A DNA stretch of 64,000 nucleotides, from assembly GCF_030733385.1 (NCBI RefSeq), contig NZ_JASHJC010000003.1, forward strand, positions 248,001-312,000. Direction: 5' to 3'. Shown here piece after piece: positions 52,481 to 61,910 of the stretch. The notes under the pieces were generated by a model. The model did not search any database, was not told the DNA's origin, and saw only the letters and a list, made by a program, of their open reading frames with translations. The first letter of the stretch is position 1; every line of letters begins with the position of its first letter. Made by a program: the position numbers and the translations under genes. The stretch comes from Roseovarius sp. MMSF_3359. Lineage in GTDB: Bacteria > Pseudomonadota > Alphaproteobacteria > Rhodobacterales > Rhodobacteraceae.

Positions 52481-52904
52481 TTGCTCCATCTGAACTGGCT
52501 GGGAACTTTGGATTCTATCGGGTCAGCGACCCGGTTCTTGGCTGGAACCATCCGATGCAGGGGCAGCTTTTCAACACGCGCCGCCGGAACAGAAGCAACT
52601 TTGCATCGGTACCTCGTCATTGATCTAGGGTGATTGGTCGTCCTGTCACGATACTCCCTGTTTTTACCGCCATTTCGGCGCGACCACTCGCAATGTGCTG
52701 GCGCTGCACCCCATCGCGGGGCTTTCCGGCCGATGATTGTCGACCGGCTGTTCGCCTGCGCCCCGACTGTCAGGAACCTAACATCCGACAGGCGCGGCGC
52801 CCTGCCCGATCCTCCGAAACATCTGCCTAATCCTCCGGAACGCGGTGATTACTGTTCAGCCGTCGCCTATCTTGTTTTATTCAGGTGATGAGAGGAAGAC
52901 GCCC
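52481..52904. other. Divergent intergenic region between hydroxylase and AraC regulator
   Basis: About 420 bases without a protein-like frame. The end near the regulator contains a pair of direct repeats (see 52809-52841). The middle shows nothing I can identify. A promoter for each direction is expected here. Confidence 0.5.
52809..52841. promoter_or_regulatory. AraC-type operator: direct repeats 21 bp apart
   Basis: ATCCTCCGAAAC (52809-52820) and ATCCTCCGGAAC (52830-52841) differ at one base and are spaced 21 bp start to start, two helical turns. This is the usual arrangement for tandem half-sites of an AraC dimer. Confidence 0.65.
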
Positions 52905-53810
52905 ATGAGCCTTACGGATCTGGCAACGGAGGTCGCGGCATTCGTCGCGCAAAACGGTACCAATGCCACGCCCTGCGAAACCGGCGTGCCCGACCTTGTC
53001 GCGTTCTGCAGCACGTCAACAACCACCTTCGAAAAGACGCTCTACGAGCCCGTTGTCTGCCTCGTCCTTGGTGGCCGGAAGAAAGCCCGCTTGGGCGCGC
53101 AGGAGATTGAGTACGGCGCAGGCGATACGGCAATCGTGAGCCACGCGGTGCCAGTGACAGCCGGGGTAACGGTCGCCACGCCCGACGCGCCCTACACGGC
53201 CCTTGTCGTGCGCATTGACCTGGCCATGTTGCGCAGCCTTTTCAATGAGATCGGCGATCAGGCATTGGCACCACCACCGGCCTCGCCCTTTGAAGTGGCC
53301 AAGCCCGATGCGGCCCTCGTCGATGCGGTCTCAAGGCTTTTCCGGCTTTCTCATGATCCGTTGGAGGCGCGCTCCCTTGCGCCGCTTGTCCTTAGGGAAA
53401 TCCACTTTCGCCTGCTGCGCGCCAGTAACGGCGGCATGTTGCGGCAGTTGCTCCGACAGGAAAGCCCCGCGAGCCGTGTTTCCAGGGCCATCGTCGAAAT
53501 CCGCGAGCGGTTCGCCGAGCAGATCACGATCCCTGAACTGGCCAGCACCGCCGGCATGAGCCAATCCGCGTTTCACGAGCATTTCAAGACGCTCACCTCG
53601 ACAACGCCGCTGCAATATCAGAAGGAACTGCGGCTGCTCGAAGCCCGGCGATTGCTCACAACCGGGGCGAAATCTGTGGCCACGGCGGCATTCGATGTGG
53701 GCTATGAAAGCCCGACGCAGTTCAGCCGTGAATATACCCGCAAGTTCGGCGTGACGCCCAGCGAAGACAAGGCAAATGCGCTGGCACAGGGCACGCTGAC
53801 ACGCGCCTGA
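52905..53810 (+). CDS. AraC family transcriptional regulator
   Basis: The protein has 301 residues. The N-terminal AraC_N-type sensing domain has VCLVLGGRKKARLGAQEIEYG and SHAVPVTAG. The C-terminal 100 residues hold two helix-turn-helix motifs (ITIPELASTAGMSQSAFHEH and VGYESPTQFSREYTRKFG). The group is often found beside oxidoreductases for aldehydes. The start is the ATG at 52905 after AGAGGAAG. It is divergent from the molybdenum hydroxylase and probably activates it. Confidence 0.9.
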   Translation: MSLTDLATEVAAFVAQNGTNATPCETGVPDLVAFCSTSTTTFEKTLYEPVVCLVLGGRKKARLGAQEIEYGAGDTAIVSHAVPVTAGVTVATPDAPYTALVVRIDLAMLRSLFNEIGDQALAPPPASPFEVAKPDAALVDAVSRLFRLSHDPLEARSLAPLVLREIHFRLLRASNGGMLRQLLRQESPASRVSRAIVEIRERFAEQITIPELASTAGMSQSAFHEHFKTLTSTTPLQYQKELRLLEARRLLTTGAKSVATAAFDVGYESPTQFSREYTRKFGVTPSEDKANALAQGTLTRA

Positions 53811-53831
53811 GGCCGCGCGAACCCGCCGGGG

Positions 53832-54728
53832 TCAGATACGCGCCACCTGCCAATCGGCGTGAATCCCGGAGGCGGCGGCGTAAGCCCCCACATCGGACCC
53901 GGCGAAAAGCCCGTCCTGCGTCACCAGCACCGAGCGCCACCCCGCCGCGACCGCCCCGAGGATATCGGTATGAAGCGAGTCGCCACACATCGCGATGCGG
54001 TCCTTGGCGATGCCCGGCAGCGACGCCTCGACCATGGCAAATACATCCCCGAACGGTTTGCCAAAAAACCGGACCGGCGCCTTGGTCCGATCCGCAATCT
54101 GGTGGCCATAAAACCCCGGCTCGAGCGAAAACCCGTAATCGCGCGGCGCCACGAGATCGGCATTGGCGATCAGCACCTCGCGGGGGTTGCGGGCAAGACT
54201 TGACTCAAGAATCTCCTGCCGCGCCGCATCCCAATCCGCCGTCGACAGGAACAGGAACGCATCTGCCTGTTCATAGGCCACCGAGTCGTGGTGGAGCACG
54301 ATGCCGCCCCCGGGGATATCGGCCAGCGTATCACCCGAAGCGGCAATGATGCCCCAGTTCCGGGGACCGGCCACCCGCAACGTCGCATCCCGGCTGGTGA
54401 TGATCTCATCATCCTCAAGGCGCATCCCCAGACGTTTGAACTTGGCGATCGCACCGTCGCGCTGGTAGCTCGCCGCGTTGGTCAGCACCCGGATCGCGCA
54501 GCCCCGTTGGCGCAAGGCGTCCAGTCGCGCCGCAGCGCCCGGGATCGGCGTCTCGCCGACATTGAGCACACCGAAAGCATCAAACACGAAAGCGTCAACC
54601 TCGTCGGCCACGGCAAGCAGCGACGGCACCTCGCGGGTGACAGTCCGGCGCGCGGCAACCGGCAGGCGTGGGCGGACCGCCTCATACCGTTCGAAAACCG
54701 ATTTCGTATCCCGAAGTGTCGCGCTCAT
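53832..54728 (-). CDS. HAD-superfamily subfamily IIA phosphatase-like protein
   Basis: The protein has about 298 residues. Motif 1 reads VFDAFGVLN, with the nucleophile Asp, and motif 4 reads AMCGDSLHTDILGA with the metal-binding aspartates. The second Asp of motif 1 is Phe here; the related TIGR01459 group also has an aromatic residue at this position, so activity may differ from classic HAD phosphatases. The start is taken at the ATG at 54726-54728. It is divergent from the DeoR-led operon and possibly removes phosphate from a glycerol phosphate or sugar phosphate. Confidence 0.85.
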   Translation of the reverse strand: MSATLRDTKSVFERYEAVRPRLPVAARRTVTREVPSLLAVADEVDAFVFDAFGVLNVGETPIPGAAARLDALRQRGCAIRVLTNAASYQRDGAIAKFKRLGMRLEDDEIITSRDATLRVAGPRNWGIIAASGDTLADIPGGGIVLHHDSVAYEQADAFLFLSTADWDAARQEILESSLARNPREVLIANADLVAPRDYGFSLEPGFYGHQIADRTKAPVRFFGKPFGDVFAMVEASLPGIAKDRIAMCGDSLHTDILGAVAAGWRSVLVTQDGLFAGSDVGAYAAASGIHADWQVARI

Positions 54729-55036
54729 GATCCACCCCACCGGTGTGCAACTCGCCCGATCAACGCTCTTTTGGCCCCAATTGCAATCCCGGTTTGGGCG
54801 AAAAATCGACCATTGTCACAAAATGTTCACATGCTCATTCTAAGGAAAGGTCAGGTAGTTGAAAAATGGCGCATCCCAATGGAAACCCACCAAAGATCTT
54901 ACTTAGAAGATACAATTACCTTTGATTTGAAGGGTATTTTTCGCCTTCTGCCACCAGCAGAAAACTGCAGAAAACAATTTCTCCAAAATGGTTAAATGAG
55001 CATATACTCAAAAAAACAACAGAATCGACTCGCCCT
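54729..55036. other. AT-rich promoter region of the DeoR/ugp-like operon
   Basis: A 308-bp gap between divergent genes, markedly AT-rich between 54800 and 55030. It contains a possible Pho box at 54813-54830. No gene is supported, although a frame of about 90 codons crosses it. Confidence 0.5.
54813..54830 (+). promoter_or_regulatory. Possible Pho box
   Basis: TTGTCAC-AAAA-TGTTCAC consists of two 7-base units separated by four A residues, the layout of a PhoB site (CTGTCAT-N4-CTGTCAT). A TAAGGA-like sequence about ten bases later could be the -10. Matches are imperfect. Confidence 0.4.
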
Positions 55037-55813
55037 ATGTCCGCAAAGAAGATCAAGCGCCGGGAGGCCATCGTGGAACTCACCCAGCATCAGGGCAGTG
55101 TTTCGGTGGACGAGCTGGCCGTGCGGCTCGATGTCTCGGCGCAGACGATCCGGCGGGACATCAATGATCTCTGCGAGCTCAACGTACTGCGCCGCCGCCA
55201 TGGCGGGGCGGAACTGTTCGAAAAGCAGTTGAACATGCCGTACGACCTGCGCGCTACGACGAATTCCCGGGCCAAACGCGCGGTGGCACAGGCGGCGGCA
55301 GAACGGATCCCGGACGGTGCGACGATTTTCCTGTCCATCGGCTCGACCCCGATGGAAGTCGCGCAGGCACTGCGCCCGCGCAAGCATCTGACACTCATTA
55401 CCAACAACCTCAACGCGGCCATGGCGCTCAGCCATGAAACGACGAACCGGATCATCCTCCCGGGGGGCGAGTTGCGCCTGCCGGACCGGGACTTCCTAGG
55501 CAGCGACGTGATCGACCTGTTCCGCGGCTATCGCGCCGAATTCGGCATTTTCGGCGTGGCCGGCGTGGCCGAAGATGGCGCCCTCCTTGATTTTCACGCG
55601 ACCGAAGTTGCCGTCCGCGAAGCCATCCGGGAGGCAAGCACGACGTCGATCCTTGTACTGGATCACACGAAATTCGGGCGCCTGGCCCCGGCAGTGGGCG
55701 GCAACATCGCCGATCTCGACCTGGTGATCTCGGACAAGGCGCCAGAGCGCACCTATCTGCCTGCATTGGAGCCTCTGGGCGACAGTTTCCTGACAAGCGG
55801 AGGTCGCCCATGA
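55037..55813 (+). CDS. DeoR family regulator (GlpR-like)
   Basis: The protein has 258 residues. The N-terminal helix-turn-helix (SVDELAVRLDVSAQTIRRDI) is followed by a sugar-phosphate-binding DeoR C domain with IFLSIGSTPMEVAQAL and VLDHTKFGR. GlpR-type members respond to glycerol 3-phosphate. It is the first gene of the operon and overlaps the ATPase gene by four bases (ATGA), so it controls the importer that follows. Confidence 0.9.
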   Translation: MSAKKIKRREAIVELTQHQGSVSVDELAVRLDVSAQTIRRDINDLCELNVLRRRHGGAELFEKQLNMPYDLRATTNSRAKRAVAQAAAERIPDGATIFLSIGSTPMEVAQALRPRKHLTLITNNLNAAMALSHETTNRIILPGGELRLPDRDFLGSDVIDLFRGYRAEFGIFGVAGVAEDGALLDFHATEVAVREAIREASTTSILVLDHTKFGRLAPAVGGNIADLDLVISDKAPERTYLPALEPLGDSFLTSGGRP

Positions 55814-56832
55814 CCGACACCGCCTTTGTCAAACTCAACGCGGTTGCCAAACGCTGGAACGGCCAGCTTGGCGTCGAAGATATCTCGCTCAGGATCGAGG
55901 AGGGTGCTTTCGTAGCACTACTCGGCCCCTCGGGCTGCGGAAAGTCCACCACGCTGCGCCTTTTGTCGGGCCTCGAAATCCCGGACGAGGGGCAGATCCA
56001 CATTGCCGGCACGGACGTGACGCACAGCCCGCCCGCGGAACGCGACCTGTCGATGGTGTTTCAGTCCTATGCGCTTTTCCCGCATCTTTCGGTGGCAGAG
56101 AACGTGATCTTTGGCCTAAAGGTACGCCGTGTTCCGAAAGCCGAACGCGCCGAAAAACTCCGTCGCGCTTTGGAGATCACGGGGCTTCTGGGGTTGGAGC
56201 ATCGCAAACCGGCAGAACTGTCCGGCGGACAACGGCAGCGGGTTGCGCTCGCCCGGGCCATCGTCGCGGGCAAGCGGCTTTGCCTCATGGACGAGCCGCT
56301 CTCGAACCTCGATGCCAAGCTCCGTAATGCGGTGCGCAAGGATATCAAGAAACTGCAACGGGATCTGGGCATCACCGTGGTCTACGTCACCCATGACCAG
56401 ACCGAAGCAATGAGCATGGCGGACATGGTCGTGCTGATGAAAGACGGCCGCATTCAGCAGGTGGGCACGCCGCAGGACCTCTATTCCCGGCCCGAAAACA
56501 CCTTTGTCGCAGAATTCATCGGCGCGCCGCCCATGGCGCTCATCGATGGTGCCGCGTTGGACGGGTTTTCATCCGGCGAGACCATTGGCCTGCGCGCCGA
56601 ACATATCGCCATTGCCGATGCGGGCGCGGGGCGGATGACCTGCCACGTGGCCGAATGCGAATTCCTCGGCTCGGAGACCTTCATCGGCCTGACCCATGAC
56701 GGCGCCAAGGGGCTGACCCTTAAACTCCCTGGGCTAGTACAAAAGGCCGCGGGCGAGGCCATCGACATCACGTTCAACGACGCCGACCTGCACCGGTTCG
56801 ATGGGGACGGGCAGCGGCTGAACACGACATAA
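55810..56832 (+). CDS. ABC transporter ATP-binding protein (UgpC/MsmK-like)
   Basis: The protein has 340 residues with Walker A GPSGCGKST, signature LSGGQRQRVALARA, Walker B LCLMDEPLSNLD and switch VTHDQTEAMSM, and a C-terminal TOBE domain. It belongs to the CUT1 group that serves sugar and glycerol-phosphate importers. It is coupled to the DeoR gene upstream. Confidence 0.92.
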   Translation: MTDTAFVKLNAVAKRWNGQLGVEDISLRIEEGAFVALLGPSGCGKSTTLRLLSGLEIPDEGQIHIAGTDVTHSPPAERDLSMVFQSYALFPHLSVAENVIFGLKVRRVPKAERAEKLRRALEITGLLGLEHRKPAELSGGQRQRVALARAIVAGKRLCLMDEPLSNLDAKLRNAVRKDIKKLQRDLGITVVYVTHDQTEAMSMADMVVLMKDGRIQQVGTPQDLYSRPENTFVAEFIGAPPMALIDGAALDGFSSGETIGLRAEHIAIADAGAGRMTCHVAECEFLGSETFIGLTHDGAKGLTLKLPGLVQKAAGEAIDITFNDADLHRFDGDGQRLNTT

Positions 56833-56914
56833 CGAATAGAGAACGCCATCGGCACCCTGCCCGAGCAAAATGGCGCATTTAGAAGATCTGGAAGTCAAAA
56901 CACTGGAGGACGAC

Positions 56915-58186
56915 ATGTTTTTCTCAACTCACAAGGCGGCCATGCTGGCCGGGGCCACGGCCCTTGCATCCTGGGGCCTCGCGGCGGATGCGGAAACAGA
57001 ACTGACGATGTATTACCCGATTGCCGTCGGCGGCGCGCTGACCGAAGTGGTCGACGGGATCGTTGCGGATTTCGAGGCCGAAAACCCCGATATCAAGGTC
57101 AACGCAATCTATTCGGGCAATTACGACGACACCCGTGTGCGGGCGCTGTCGGCGCTGAATTCGGGCGAGCCTGCCCAATTGGCGGTGATGTTCTCCATCG
57201 ACGCCTATGACCTGATCGAACAGGATATCGTCGTGGCTTTCGATGACGTCATCAGCAGCGATGAAGACCGCGCATGGCTTGACGGTTTCTATCCCGCGCT
57301 GATGGCCAACGGCAAGATCGAGGGCAAGACATGGGGTGTGCCGTTCCAACGCTCGACCATCGTGGCCTATTACAACAAGGACATGTTCCGCGAAGCCGGG
57401 CTTGACCCGGAAAAGGCACCGACAAGCTGGGAAGAGCTGGTGTCGATGGGCAAGGCCCTGACCAAGGACGACACCTATGGCGTGATGATCCCCTCGACCG
57501 GTTATCCCTATTGGATGTTCCAGGCGCTGGCCATTCAGAACGGCAAGGAGCTGATGGCAGGTGACGGCCTGACCACCTATTTCGACGACCCCAAGGTGGT
57601 TGAAACTCTCGATTTCTGGAAATCGCTTTCGGCCGAACATGGCATCATGCCCGAAGGCACCGTTGAATGGGGCACTCTGCGGCAGGCCTTCCTTGAGGGG
57701 CAGACCGCGATGATGTGGCATTCGACCGGCAACCTGACCGCGGTCAAGAACAACGCTTCGTTCGACTTCGGGGTCGCGATGCTGCCGGGCAATGAACGGC
57801 TTGGCTCCCCCACCGGCGGTGGCAACTTCTATCTCTTCAAGGACACGACCGACGAAGAGAAGGCCGCGGCGCTCAAACTCATCAAGTTCATGACCGCCCC
57901 GGAACAGGCGGCGGAATGGTCGATCAAGACCGGCTATATGGGCGTGTCGCCCGCCGCTTATGAGACCGAGAAACTGGCGGATTACACCACCGAATTCCCG
58001 CCAGCCCTCGTTGCGCGCAACCAGTTGGAACATGCGGTGGCGGAGTTTTCGACCTTCGAGACCGCGCGGGTTCGTGACGGGCTGAACAACGCGATCCAGG
58101 CCGCCTTGACCGGGACAAAATCCGCAGCGGATGCCCTGGGCGAGGCGCAGGCTGCCGCGGAACGTCTTCTGAAAGACTACCAGTAA
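56915..58186 (+). CDS. Solute-binding protein, glycerol-phosphate/sugar type (UgpB-like)
   Basis: The protein has 423 residues with a Sec signal ending AADAE. The mature part is a family 1 receptor: TMYYPIAVGGALTEVVDGIV at the start and GGGNFYLFKDTTDEEKAAA later, matching UgpB and related proteins. The start is the ATG at 56915 after CTGGAGG. It would bind sn-glycerol 3-phosphate or glycerophosphodiesters, judging by the phosphodiesterase at the operon's end. A hairpin follows the stop. Confidence 0.9.
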   Translation: MFFSTHKAAMLAGATALASWGLAADAETELTMYYPIAVGGALTEVVDGIVADFEAENPDIKVNAIYSGNYDDTRVRALSALNSGEPAQLAVMFSIDAYDLIEQDIVVAFDDVISSDEDRAWLDGFYPALMANGKIEGKTWGVPFQRSTIVAYYNKDMFREAGLDPEKAPTSWEELVSMGKALTKDDTYGVMIPSTGYPYWMFQALAIQNGKELMAGDGLTTYFDDPKVVETLDFWKSLSAEHGIMPEGTVEWGTLRQAFLEGQTAMMWHSTGNLTAVKNNASFDFGVAMLPGNERLGSPTGGGNFYLFKDTTDEEKAAALKLIKFMTAPEQAAEWSIKTGYMGVSPAAYETEKLADYTTEFPPALVARNQLEHAVAEFSTFETARVRDGLNNAIQAALTGTKSAADALGEAQAAAERLLKDYQ

Positions 58187-58193
58187 GCCATCG

Positions 58194-58221
58194 GGGCATC
58201 GGCCTTGATCGGTCGGTGCCC
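58194..58221 (+). terminator. Hairpin after the UgpB-like gene
   Basis: Eleven-base arms (58194-58204 and 58211-58221), including two G-T pairs, enclose TTGATC. It likely lowers transcription into the permeases and stabilises the receptor message. Confidence 0.55.
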
Positions 58222-58247
58222 GCCCTTCTCCGACGGATCGCAGCCCC

Positions 58248-59141
58248 ATGAGCAAACACGCCTCACTTGAGCGCCGACGGCAGGCCATCTATGGCTGGCT
58301 TCTGCTGGGCCCTGCGGGCGTGTTGCTCACCACCTTCGCCTTCTACCCCTCGATCGCCACCCTCTGGTCGAGCCTTTTTTCCCGTGGCACCCGACGCAAA
58401 CCTGCCGAGTTCGTGGGTGGCGAGAACTACACCGACCTCTTCGCCGACCCGACCTTCTGGCTGGTGGTGAAAAACAACCTGATCTATGCCGCCGCCACGA
58501 TCCCGATTTCGATCATCATTGCGCTAGCCATGGCGCTTTGGGCCAACTCAAAAATCCCGGCCAAAGGCTTCGTGCGCACCGCCTATTTCACGCCGACCGT
58601 CCTGCCGATGATCGCCGCGGCCAACCTCTGGCTCTTCTTCTACACACCCGGCCTCGGCGTGCTGGACCAGATCGGATCGCTCTTCGGCCTGCCTTCGGTC
58701 AACTGGCTCGGCCAACCGGAAACCGCGCTCTGGGCGGTCATCATCGTGACGATCTGGAAAGAGGCCGGGTTCTTCATGATCTTCTACCTCGCCGCGCTGC
58801 AGACCATCCCCGCCGACCTAAAGGAAGCCGCCGATATCGAAGGCGCGAGCCGCTGGACCTACACACGCCGCATCGTGCTGCCCCTTCTGATGCCTACGAC
58901 GCTCTTCATCATGGTCAACGCGATGATCAACTCGGTCAAACTCATCGACCATCTCTTTATCCTGACCAAGGGCGGGCCGTCAGATGCGTCGAAACTCATC
59001 CTCTATTACATCTGGGAAATGGCGTTTGCCTTCTTTGATGCGCCCCACGCGGCGGCGATGACCATCCTCGTGCTGCTGGTCCTCGGCATCATCGCCGCGA
59101 TCCAGTTCCTCCTGATCGACAAGCGGACCCACTACCAATGA
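58248..59141 (+). CDS. ABC transporter permease (UgpA-like)
   Basis: The protein has 297 residues with six membrane helices and the loop EAADIEGASRWTYTRRIVLP, which contacts the ATPase. It is in the CUT1 family with the UgpE-like partner, overlapping it by four bases. Confidence 0.92.
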   Translation: MSKHASLERRRQAIYGWLLLGPAGVLLTTFAFYPSIATLWSSLFSRGTRRKPAEFVGGENYTDLFADPTFWLVVKNNLIYAAATIPISIIIALAMALWANSKIPAKGFVRTAYFTPTVLPMIAAANLWLFFYTPGLGVLDQIGSLFGLPSVNWLGQPETALWAVIIVTIWKEAGFFMIFYLAALQTIPADLKEAADIEGASRWTYTRRIVLPLLMPTTLFIMVNAMINSVKLIDHLFILTKGGPSDASKLILYYIWEMAFAFFDAPHAAAMTILVLLVLGIIAAIQFLLIDKRTHYQ

Positions 59142-59947
59142 GGCGGCTGGTCCCATATCTCGACACGTTCGGTGCCGTGGCCCTGGCGATCATCTGGATC
59201 GCGCCGCTGTTCTTTGCCTTCTGGGCCGCGTTCCACAGCACGTCGGACGCGGTCAACTTCAACCTCTTCTCACCCTGGACTTTGGACAACTTCCGCACCG
59301 CCTGGGAGGGTGCGCCGTGGTTGCGGTATTTCCTCAACACCTTCCTTCTGGTGACGGTTGTCCTGATCGGGCAATTCATCCTGACAACGCTGGCGGGATT
59401 TGCCTTCGCGCAGGTGAAATTCCCGGGCCGCGACATCGTTTTCATCCTCGTACTCTTGCAGCTCTTCATCCTGCCGGAGGTTCTGATCGTCGAAAACTAC
59501 GCCATGGTGTCGCGCCTCGGCCTCTTCGACACAATCGTCGGTGTCGGCATGCCCTACATGGCCAGTGCCTTCGGCATCTTCCTCATGCGGCAATCGTTCA
59601 AATCCGTCCCGATCGAACTGCATGAGGCCGCCCGCGTCGAAGGGTGCAGCCTTTTTGGCATCCTGATGCGGGTCTATGTGCCGCTGGCCAAGCCCACATA
59701 TCTCGCCTATGCGCTGGTCTCCGTCTCGACCCATTGGAACAATTTCCTCTGGCCTCTGATCGTGACCAATTCACCGGATACACGGCCCCTGACCGTGGGC
59801 CTGTCGATCTTCGGCGCGCCGGAAAACGGCGTTGATATCTCGGTCATTTCCGCCGCGACGATCATGTCCATTGCCCCGTTGCTCATCGCCTTCCTCGTGT
59901 TCCAACGGCAATTCGTGCAGGCCTTCCTGCGGGCCGGGATCAAATGA
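59138..59947 (+). CDS. ABC transporter permease (UgpE-like)
   Basis: The protein has 269 residues with six helices and the EAA loop HEAARVEGCSLFGILMRVYV. It is the second channel subunit. Its stop overlaps the start of the phosphodiesterase gene, so import and hydrolysis are co-translated. Confidence 0.92.
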   Translation: MRRLVPYLDTFGAVALAIIWIAPLFFAFWAAFHSTSDAVNFNLFSPWTLDNFRTAWEGAPWLRYFLNTFLLVTVVLIGQFILTTLAGFAFAQVKFPGRDIVFILVLLQLFILPEVLIVENYAMVSRLGLFDTIVGVGMPYMASAFGIFLMRQSFKSVPIELHEAARVEGCSLFGILMRVYVPLAKPTYLAYALVSVSTHWNNFLWPLIVTNSPDTRPLTVGLSIFGAPENGVDISVISAATIMSIAPLLIAFLVFQRQFVQAFLRAGIK

Positions 59948-60747
59948 GCACGACCCGCATCCTGCAAATCAGCGACCCGCATTTGGTACCCCCGGGCCGC
60001 CTTGTCTCGGGCAGGTTGGATACAAGCGGCCTTTTCGAACAGGTGATCGACCAAATCCTGCACGACCTGCCGCGCCTGCATCCGGTTGACGCGGTGATCG
60101 TGACCGGCGACGTGACCGATGATGGCGCGCCGGACAGTTACAGGACATTCATGGCGCAGATGGCGCGGCTGAACCTGCCCTACCACGTGATCCCCGGCAA
60201 TCACGACCAACGCGAAGCGATGCGCCAGAGTTTTGCAAGCGATCCAGTGATGCCCGCCCACGGTCCGCTCAACTGGTCGCAAAAAGTGGGCGCGCTGCGG
60301 CTGATCGGGCTGGATACGTTGATCGAAGGCGAGGGGCGCGGAGAGTTGACGGCGCAGAGTTTGAGCTTTCTGCAAACCGAATTCGACACCATGGCCGAGG
60401 GCGCCGCCCTGATTGCGCTGCACCATCCTCCCTATCCGTGCGGCATTGCCTTCATGGATGTGCTGGGCCTGTCGGGTATCGCGGAACTGTCCAAGGTACT
60501 GGACCGCGCCACCTGCGATATCCGCCTGATCTGCGGCCATGTCCACAGCCTGAGCATTGGTCATGTGGGGCGGCATATCGCCGTCGCGTCGCCGTCCTGC
60601 GCGAGCAGTTTTACCCCTGATTTCCGCGCCGATGGCCCGAAAGGCTTTGTCGAAAAACCCGGCGGATACATGATCCACGATTGGGCTGGCAGCTTCCGCA
60701 GCACCCATGTGCCCGCCGGGCTCAATCCGACTACTCTGCCGTTCTAA
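59944..60747 (+). CDS. Metallophosphoesterase, glycerophosphodiesterase (GpdQ)-like
   Basis: The protein has 267 residues, cytoplasmic. The calcineurin-fold metal motifs are in order: ISDPHL, VTGDVTDDG, PGNHDQ, ALHHPPY and CGHVHS. This is the class III phosphodiesterase group that includes GpdQ, which cleaves glycerophosphodiesters, and cyclic-nucleotide enzymes. In E. coli the ugp operon likewise ends with a glycerophosphodiesterase (UgpQ, a different fold), supporting glycerophosphodiester use here. Confidence 0.88.
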   Translation: MSTTRILQISDPHLVPPGRLVSGRLDTSGLFEQVIDQILHDLPRLHPVDAVIVTGDVTDDGAPDSYRTFMAQMARLNLPYHVIPGNHDQREAMRQSFASDPVMPAHGPLNWSQKVGALRLIGLDTLIEGEGRGELTAQSLSFLQTEFDTMAEGAALIALHHPPYPCGIAFMDVLGLSGIAELSKVLDRATCDIRLICGHVHSLSIGHVGRHIAVASPSCASSFTPDFRADGPKGFVEKPGGYMIHDWAGSFRSTHVPAGLNPTTLPF

Positions 60748-60872
60748 ATCTGCGGAAGGCACATCGCCGAAACCCGCCTGCAACGAATGAAACACGCGAA
60801 CCCGCGCGCGGAAATTCAGCCGAAACACGACAACTCTAGGTCTTCGCCATTCAAAAAGACCGGAGCGTTTTC

Positions 60873-61910
60873 ATGCGAGTTGTTTCGTTTAGTTATTTCA
60901 ATCAGATCACACCGGCCCGGATGGGCATGGTATTTGCCTCGGCGGGGGTGCTGATCTACGCCGCCTCCAACTCCCTTGCCACGATGCTCGTGGATATCGG
61001 CCAGGGGTCCCCGGTCGCGGGCGGGCGCAACGCAATCACCTTCACCAACCTTTTTTTGCTGGGGTCATTGATCTCGTTGGTCCCGCTTTTCGCGATGTTT
61101 CACGGTGACTGGACGCAGGCGGCCCTGCGCCGCCTGACCCGGCGGGATTGGGTGTTCCTGAACCTCTCGGCACTGCTGTCCTGCGCGGTGACACCGGGGC
61201 TTTTCATCTTTGCGCTGGAACAGTCGAGCGTGACCAACATCGCGTTGATAAGCCGGATCGAACCGCCGGTCTTTCTGCTGGCAGCAGGGGTTTTGCTGAA
61301 GGAGCGGATAGACGCGCGCATCCTGATTGCGGGCCTGATCGCCCTCATCGGGGCGGGAATGATCCTCGTCCTGCGTCAGCCCGGCGATATCGGCGGTTTT
61401 GGTATGGGCGACGTCGCAGCGGCTCTCGCGACGCTCTCCTATGTCGCCTCGGCCCTTGTCGCGCGCCGGGTGCTTCGGACGGTGCCGATGGGGATCTTTT
61501 CGATCTACCGCACTGCGGCGGGCACGACTCTCTATTTCGTGCTGATCTCGGCGCTGAAGGGACCAGACGCGTTTCAGGACGTGCTCTCGCCGGTCTTGCT
61601 GAGCTGGATCTGGCTCTATGCCCTGCCGGTGGTGGTGGTCGGTCAACTGGCCTGGACACTGGCGCTGAAACATGCGCGGTCTGGTGACATGGCCCTGGCC
61701 TCATCTTTCACGCCGCTCGCAGCGATCGTCTTTGCGATGCTTCTTCTGGGAGAGGACCCGGGGCCGGGATTGCTACCCGGCGGCGCGTTGATCCTGCTGG
61801 CGATTTGTGTTGGCCGGATCAAGGGGCCGCTCCTGCCCGACCTGGCGGTGGTGTGGCTGCGAGTGCATGACTGGACCACAGGCCGCGGCCGGATCGCCGC
61901 GGTCACTTAG
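60873..61910 (+). CDS. EamA/DMT family membrane transporter
   Basis: The protein has 345 residues with ten membrane helices in two EamA repeats (VTNIALISRIEPPVFLLAAG and SGDMALASSFTPLAAIVFAM closing segments). Such proteins export amino acids or metabolites or take up other small molecules; the substrate is unknown. The start is the ATG at 60873. It is convergent with the response regulator, overlapping it by eight bases. Confidence 0.9.
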   Translation: MRVVSFSYFNQITPARMGMVFASAGVLIYAASNSLATMLVDIGQGSPVAGGRNAITFTNLFLLGSLISLVPLFAMFHGDWTQAALRRLTRRDWVFLNLSALLSCAVTPGLFIFALEQSSVTNIALISRIEPPVFLLAAGVLLKERIDARILIAGLIALIGAGMILVLRQPGDIGGFGMGDVAAALATLSYVASALVARRVLRTVPMGIFSIYRTAAGTTLYFVLISALKGPDAFQDVLSPVLLSWIWLYALPVVVVGQLAWTLALKHARSGDMALASSFTPLAAIVFAMLLLGEDPGPGLLPGGALILLAICVGRIKGPLLPDLAVVWLRVHDWTTGRGRIAAVT

